This document shows positions 22,186-26,992 of a DNA stretch of 26,992 nucleotides, piece after piece. The DNA is taken from assembly GCA_018262315.1 (NCBI GenBank), contig JAGSPS010000042.1, positions 1-26,992 on the forward strand, read 5' to 3'. Each line of letters begins with the position of its first letter. Within the stretch, counting starts at the first letter, position 1. The notes under the pieces were generated by a model that saw nothing but the letters and a program-made list of their open reading frames with translations, was not told where the DNA came from and ran no database searches. Made by a program: the position numbers and the translations under genes. This stretch comes from Deltaproteobacteria bacterium (GTDB taxonomy: Bacteria > Myxococcota_A > UBA9160 > PR03).

Positions 22186-23238
22186 GTGCCGAAGGTTCGT
22201 GCCACTCCGCTCGGTGAGCTGGCGTCCCGACTCGGTCGCGCGGTGGAGGGCGACGCGCGCTTCGTCGCGCGCGGCGTGGCGTCGCTCGACGACGCCGGCC
22301 CGGGCGACCTCGTGTTCGTGCGCGGCGCGCGCTACGCCGACGCGTTCGCGAAGAGCAGCGCCGGCGCCGCAATCACGCTTCCCAGCGTCGACACCGGCGG
22401 GCGTCCCACGATCCGCTCGCCGCGACCCGACCTCGACTTCGCGCGCGCCGTGGCACTCCTCGTCGAGCGCGAGCGGCCGCCCGCCGGCGTTCATCCGAGC
22501 GCGGTCGTCGCGCCCGATGCGCAGATCGATGCGAGCGCGAGCATCGGCCCCTTCGTCGTGGTGGGCGCGCGCAGTGTGGTGGGGGCGCGCAGTGTCGTAC
22601 ACCCGAACGCTGTGCTCTACTCGGACGTGCGCATTGGCGCGGACTGCGAGCTGCACGCGGGCGTCGTGATCCGCGAGGAGTGCGAGATCGGCGACCGCGT
22701 GATCCTGCACCCGGGCGTCTCGATCGGCGCCGACGGCTTCGGCTACGCCTTCGACGAGACCGGCCGGCCGGCCAAGATCCCGCAGGTGGGTCGCGTGGTG
22801 ATCGAAGACGACGTCGAGATCGGTGCGCTCGCCGCCATCGACCGCGCCACGCTCGGTGTGACGCGCATCGGCCAGAACGCCAAGATCGACGACCTCTGCA
22901 TCATCGCGCACAACTGCGAAATCGGCGCCGACGTCATCATCGTCGGACTCTCGGGTCTGGCAGGCTCCACGGTGGTGGAGAAGGGCGCGATCCTGATGGG
23001 GCAGACGGCGACGACCGGTCATCTCCGCGTCGGCGAGCGCGCGTTCCTCGGCGGTCGCGCCGCCGTCCACAAGGACGTGCCCGCGGGCGTCCACGTCTGG
23101 GGCGCACCGGCGATGGAGCAGCGCGCCTGGCACAAGAGCATGGCTGCGTTGGCGCGCTTGCCCGAGGCGCTGCGCCGGCTGCGCGCCGTCGAGCGCATGC
23201 TCGGGCTGCGATCCCGCCGCAGCGAGGACGACGCGTGA
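22186..23238 (+). CDS. lpxD: UDP-3-O-(3-hydroxyacyl)glucosamine N-acyltransferase
   Basis: LpxD adds the second acyl chain in lipid A synthesis, using an acyl-ACP. The 350-residue product has the N-terminal uridine-binding domain (about 1-100, with DAGPGDLVFVRGARYADAF), the left-handed parallel beta-helix of hexapeptide repeats, and a C-terminal helix rich in Arg and Leu. The segment ADGFGYAFDETGRPAKIPQ and the catalytic His242 in IIAHNCEIGAD are as expected. One hexapeptide (GARSVV) occurs twice in a row from a near-exact 18-base duplication. GTG 22186, ten bases after the stress protein, gives a natural N-terminus. The stop overlaps the rnhB start by one base. Confidence 0.95.
   Translation: MPKVRATPLGELASRLGRAVEGDARFVARGVASLDDAGPGDLVFVRGARYADAFAKSSAGAAITLPSVDTGGRPTIRSPRPDLDFARAVALLVERERPPAGVHPSAVVAPDAQIDASASIGPFVVVGARSVVGARSVVHPNAVLYSDVRIGADCELHAGVVIREECEIGDRVILHPGVSIGADGFGYAFDETGRPAKIPQVGRVVIEDDVEIGALAAIDRATLGVTRIGQNAKIDDLCIIAHNCEIGADVIIVGLSGLAGSTVVEKGAILMGQTATTGHLRVGERAFLGGRAAVHKDVPAGVHVWGAPAMEQRAWHKSMAALARLPEALRRLRAVERMLGLRSRRSEDDA
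22564..22599. repeat. 18-bp tandem duplication of one LpxD hexapeptide
   Basis: Bases 22564-22581 and 22582-22599 match at 15 of 18 positions and both encode GARSVV. The differences are at third codon positions only. Confidence 0.8.
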
Positions 23239-24029
23239 TGCGTGTCGGAGCGAGCGCCCCGCTCGACGTGCTGCAGGCGCGTGCGCGCGATGCCCGCGAC
23301 CCGCGCGCGATCGCCGGGCTGCTGCGCGCGTTGCGCGGCGACGCGCGGTCCGGCGCGCGCGCACTCGCCGATCTGCTCGCGCGCCGGCTCGCGAACGCTC
23401 GGCGCGAGCGGCAGCGCCTGGCGCACCTGTTTGCGCTGCGCCGCCGCCTGGTGCGCGGCGGCGCGCTGCTCGTGGCGGGTGTCGACGAGGTGGGCGTCGG
23501 TCCGCTCGCCGGCCCGGTGGTGGCCGCCGCGGTGATCCTGCCGGCGCGCGTAGCGCTGGCGGGGCTCGACGACTCGAAACAGCTCTCGGCAGCGGCGCGC
23601 GAACGGCTCGACGCCGCGATCCGCGCCCAGGCCGTCGCGATCGGCGTCGGCGAAGTCTGGCCGCCAGAGCTGGATCGGCTGAACGTCTACCACGCGGCGC
23701 TCGAAGCGATGCGCCGCGCGGTGCTCACGCTCACGCCGCAGCCGGACCACGTGCTCGTCGACGCGCGCACGATTCCCGGCATCGCGACTCCGCAGACCCC
23801 ACTCGTGCACGGCGACGCGCGCGACGGCTCGATCGCGGCGGCGTCGATCGTCGCCAAGGTCCACCGCGACGCGATCATGGCGCGCCTCGAGCGCGTCCAT
23901 CCGGGCTACGGCTTCGTGCGTCACATGGGCTACGCGACTCCCGAGCATCTCGACGCCCTGCGCCGGCTCGGCCCCTCGCCGCTTCACCGGCGGTCGTTCG
24001 CGCCGTGCAACCAGCTCTCGTTGCTGTAG
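23238..24029 (+). CDS. rnhB: Ribonuclease HII
   Basis: RNase HII cuts RNA in RNA-DNA hybrids and nicks at single ribonucleotides in DNA. The first 75 residues of this 263-residue protein are a helical Arg-rich extension, like those in the longer Bacillus-type enzymes. The catalytic domain starts LLVAGVDEVGVGPLAGPVV with Asp83 and Glu84; DDSKQLS, HVLVDA and GDARDGSIAAASIVAKVHRD follow, and SFAPCNQL ends the protein. The usual DEAGRG motif reads DEVGVG here: the Arg of the GRG element that contacts the ribonucleotide is Val87. The carboxylates are intact, so the enzyme may still work with altered substrate choice. The ATG overlaps lpxD (TGATG). Confidence 0.93.
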   Translation: MRVGASAPLDVLQARARDARDPRAIAGLLRALRGDARSGARALADLLARRLANARRERQRLAHLFALRRRLVRGGALLVAGVDEVGVGPLAGPVVAAAVILPARVALAGLDDSKQLSAAARERLDAAIRAQAVAIGVGEVWPPELDRLNVYHAALEAMRRAVLTLTPQPDHVLVDARTIPGIATPQTPLVHGDARDGSIAAASIVAKVHRDAIMARLERVHPGYGFVRHMGYATPEHLDALRRLGPSPLHRRSFAPCNQLSLL

Positions 24030-24036
24030 CGGCTGC

Positions 24037-25038
24037 ATGTCCTGGCGTCCCGCCGCACCCGAGGACTTCGTCGTCGACGAGATTCCGGCCTACGCGCCGA
24101 GCGGGGAGGGCACGCACACGTTCGTACGGGTCGAGAAACGCGAGTGCAACACCGAGGAAGTCGTGCGGCTGCTGGCGTCGGCAGCGAACGTCGATCCGAG
24201 CGAGATCGGTTACGCAGGGCGGAAGGATCGCGTCGCGATCGCGCGACAGTGGTTCTCGGTGCCCAACCTCGATCCGCTGCGCGCGTTGGAACTGACGCTG
24301 CCGCGCGCACGCGTGCTCGAGGCCGCGCGCCATCCGCACAAGCTTCGCACCGGACATCTGCGCGGCAACGTCTTCGAGATCGCGGTGCACGACGTCGCTG
24401 CGGCGGCGGCGGCGCACGCCGTGCAGCGCCTCGCCGAGATCGCGCGCAGCGGGATGCCGAACCGCTACGGTGAACAGCGCTTCGGGCGCGACGGCGACAA
24501 CGCCGTTCGCGCCGCCGCGCTGCTCGCCGGTCGCGAAACCGTGCGCGACCGCCGCCATGCGCGCTTCCTGATCTCGGCGCTGCAAGCCGCCGTGTTCAAC
24601 GAAGTGCTCGCGCGCCGGCCGCTCCCGATCGGCGCCGTCGAAGCGGGCGACGTGGCAGTCGTGCAGGCGAGCGGCGGACTCTTCGTCGTCGAGGACCTCG
24701 CGCGCGAAGCGCCGCGCGCCGCGGCCTTCGAGATCAGCGCGACGGGTCCGATCTTCGGCACGCGCGTGCTCGAACCGACCGGAGCGCCGGCGCAGCGCGA
24801 GCGCGAGGCGCTCGCCGCCTGCGGTCTCGATCCCGACGTGAGGCCGGCGCCGCCGCGCGGCGTGCGCCTGCGGGGTGCGCGGCGTCCGCTGCGGGTCCCC
24901 GTGACAGAGGCCCGTGCCGATCTCGACGGCGACGTCCTGCGGCTGCGCTTCGTGTTGCCAGCCGGCTCCTACGCGACGGTGTTGATCGGAGAACTGCTGG
25001 GGCCCGATGACGCGGCAGGCGAGTCCGGGTTACCCTGA
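24037..25038 (+). CDS. truD: tRNA pseudouridine synthase D
   Basis: TruD makes pseudouridine 13 in tRNA. The 333-residue protein begins with PEDFVVDEIPAYAPSGEGTH, the normal family opening, and has the catalytic motif IGYAGRKDRVAIARQWFSV with Asp64. The TruD-specific MPNRYGEQRFGRDGDNAV follows, and the insertion domain and C-terminal LPAGSYATVLIGELL are in order. It starts 7 bases after rnhB, without a strong ribosome-binding site, so translation may be coupled to rnhB. Confidence 0.95.
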   Translation: MSWRPAAPEDFVVDEIPAYAPSGEGTHTFVRVEKRECNTEEVVRLLASAANVDPSEIGYAGRKDRVAIARQWFSVPNLDPLRALELTLPRARVLEAARHPHKLRTGHLRGNVFEIAVHDVAAAAAAHAVQRLAEIARSGMPNRYGEQRFGRDGDNAVRAAALLAGRETVRDRRHARFLISALQAAVFNEVLARRPLPIGAVEAGDVAVVQASGGLFVVEDLAREAPRAAAFEISATGPIFGTRVLEPTGAPAQREREALAACGLDPDVRPAPPRGVRLRGARRPLRVPVTEARADLDGDVLRLRFVLPAGSYATVLIGELLGPDDAAGESGLP

Positions 25039-25081
25039 GCCGGCCACGCGGCGCTCCGCGCCCTTGCGTTCGCACCCCACT

Positions 25082-25087
25082 GGAGGA
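25082..25087 (+). promoter_or_regulatory. Ribosome-binding site that decides the cysK start (TTG)
   Basis: GGAGGA at 25082-25087 lies six bases before the TTG at 25094. The longer open frame from 25007 would begin inside truD and add 29 residues without family similarity. Confidence 0.7.
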
Positions 25088-25093
25088 ATTGCC

Positions 25094-26047
<954 letters not shown>

Positions 26048-26081
26048 TCCGGCGCCGGATCCGAGCGCGAACGCGGGGCCG

Positions 26082-26600
26082 CTGCTGCTGCCCTATCGCG
26101 GCCGCTCGCCCCGCATCCACGCGGAGGCCTGGCTCGCGCCCGGCGTCGTGGTGATCGGCGACGTCGAGATCGGCGCCGCATCGAGTCTCTGGTTCGGCAG
26201 CATCGTGCGCGGAGACGTGCATGCGATCCGCATCGGCGCCCGCACCAATCTGCAGGACCACTGCGTGGTGCACGTGACGAGCGGCTTGCATGCCGCGCAG
26301 ATCGGCGATGAGGTGACGGTCGGACACGGCGCCGTGGTGCACGGCTGTAGGGTGCGAGACGGCGCCCTCGTCGGGATCGGAGCCATCGTGCTCGACGGCG
26401 CCGACATCGGCGAAGAAGCGCTGGTGGCCGCCGGCGCGCTGGTGGGTCCCGGCACCCGGGTGCCGCCGCGCACGCTGGTGCGCGGCGTGCCGGCGCGCGT
26501 CGCGCGTACGCTCAGCGCCGAAGAAGTGCAGCAGCAGCGCGCGCGTGCGCTCGAGTACGTCGAAACCTCGCGCCACTACGCGCGACGGAGTCGCTCGTGA
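26082..26600 (+). CDS. Gamma-carbonic-anhydrase-like hexapeptide protein
   Basis: This left-handed beta-helix protein of about 172 residues resembles the gamma-carbonic anhydrase / YrdA group. PYRGRSPRIHAEAWLAPG opens the fold; SLWFGSIVRGDVHAIRIG, TNLQDHCVVHVTSG and VTVGHGAVVHGC supply the three expected metal-binding His. The C-terminal helix has EEVQQQRARALEYVE. No ATG, GTG or TTG lies near the family's N-terminus. I place the start at CTG 26082, where the family usually begins. The only canonical start in the frame, ATG 25911, would give 229 residues with 55 codons reading out of frame through cysK. A non-canonical start such as CTG or ACG is therefore likely. The stop overlaps the TetR start (GTGA). 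Confidence 0.8.
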   Translation: MLLPYRGRSPRIHAEAWLAPGVVVIGDVEIGAASSLWFGSIVRGDVHAIRIGARTNLQDHCVVHVTSGLHAAQIGDEVTVGHGAVVHGCRVRDGALVGIGAIVLDGADIGEEALVAAGALVGPGTRVPPRTLVRGVPARVARTLSAEEVQQQRARALEYVETSRHYARRSRS

Positions 26601-26992
26601 GTCGCATCGTGGCGGACGGGGACGACGCCGTGCCGGCGCGGCCGCGGCGTGGCGAGAAGCGCGCACTCCAGCGCCAGCGCATCCTCGAGTCGGCGCGCGG
26701 CGTCTTCTTCCGCGATGGCTTCATGGCCGCCAATCTCGACGAGGTTGCGTCGGGCGCGGGCGTCGCGAAGGGCACGCTGTATCGCTACTTCGAGAACAAA
26801 GCCGAGCTGTACGTCGCCGTGCTCTCCGTCAACGGCGACGTCTTCGAGCGCAAGATGCGCGAGACGATCGAACCCTCGCTCCCGCCCGCCGAACAGGTCC
26901 GGCGCATGAGCCGCTTCTACATCGAGCACTGGACGGCGCATCGCGAGTACTTCCAGATCTTCTGGGCGCTCGAGAACGAACCGGTGATCGGC
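26597..26992 (+). CDS. TetR-family transcriptional regulator, N-terminal part
   Basis: The first 132 residues are present; the gene runs off the window. A basic N-terminus is followed by the helix-turn-helix domain: RQRILESARGVFFRDGF, then LDEVASGAGVAKGTLYRYFENKAEL in family order, with the YRYFENK signature. The ligand-binding half begins with helices around RRMSRFYIEHWTAHREYFQIFWALEN. The GTG start overlaps the preceding stop by four bases, so it is co-transcribed with the gamma-carbonic-anhydrase-like gene. Its target genes probably lie beyond the window. Confidence 0.92.
   Translation, partial: MSRIVADGDDAVPARPRRGEKRALQRQRILESARGVFFRDGFMAANLDEVASGAGVAKGTLYRYFENKAELYVAVLSVNGDVFERKMRETIEPSLPPAEQVRRMSRFYIEHWTAHREYFQIFWALENEPVIG

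Overview
This G+C-rich window (visually about two thirds G+C, not computed) carries densely packed chromosomal genes, mostly housekeeping. GTG and TTG starts and 4-base GTGA/ATGA overlaps are common. Lipid A (lpxD), heptose (gmhA) and rod-shape (mrdA-rodA) genes show a Gram-negative, rod-forming cell. The haem cluster order (hemX-like, hemA, hemC, a fused cobA-hemD, hemB) and the mix of an ABC1/UbiB-type kinase, a GMC oxidoreductase and an LLM-type oxidoreductase point to a deltaproteobacterium-like lineage (Myxococcota/Desulfobacterota/Binatota type). That placement is inference. I saw no rRNA, tRNA, CRISPR array, phage or transposase gene.

Layout. 1-2809 (+): the 3' part of mrdA (PBP2), starting exactly at its catalytic serine codon, then rodA and a HAD-IB phosphatase. 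2826-3622 (-): a Cys-less rhodanese-like lipoprotein and thioredoxin. 3659-5792 (+): a promoter, then gmhA, a deoxyhypusine-synthase-like protein of unknown function and a short macro-like protein. 5842-11602 (+): the tetrapyrrole operon from glutamyl-tRNA to porphobilinogen and uroporphyrinogen III/precorrin-2, ending in a small DUF4177-like gene. 11369-15883 (-): a four-gene run made of a small unknown protein, a nine-segment membrane protein with a pseudopilin-like tail, a frameshifted ABC1 kinase, and an LLM oxidoreductase whose frame runs through an imperfect palindromic element and antisense across the DUF4177 gene. 15941-16375 (+): a CBS-pair protein. 16383-19623 (-): a tightly overlapped PLP enzyme / Tat-signal protein / GMC oxidoreductase operon. 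19781-26992 (+): aldehyde dehydrogenase, universal stress protein, lpxD, rnhB, truD, cysK, a gamma-carbonic-anhydrase-like protein and the start of a TetR regulator.

No long stretch lacks genes. The largest gaps are 19624-19780 and 3623-3836, both divergent promoter regions. The least ordinary places are the gmhA/DHS-like/macro-like cassette, the palindrome that seems to have removed the stop of the LLM gene, the 2-base frameshift in the ABC1 kinase, and two genes (gmhA, gamma-CA) without a canonical start codon where homology places the N-terminus.
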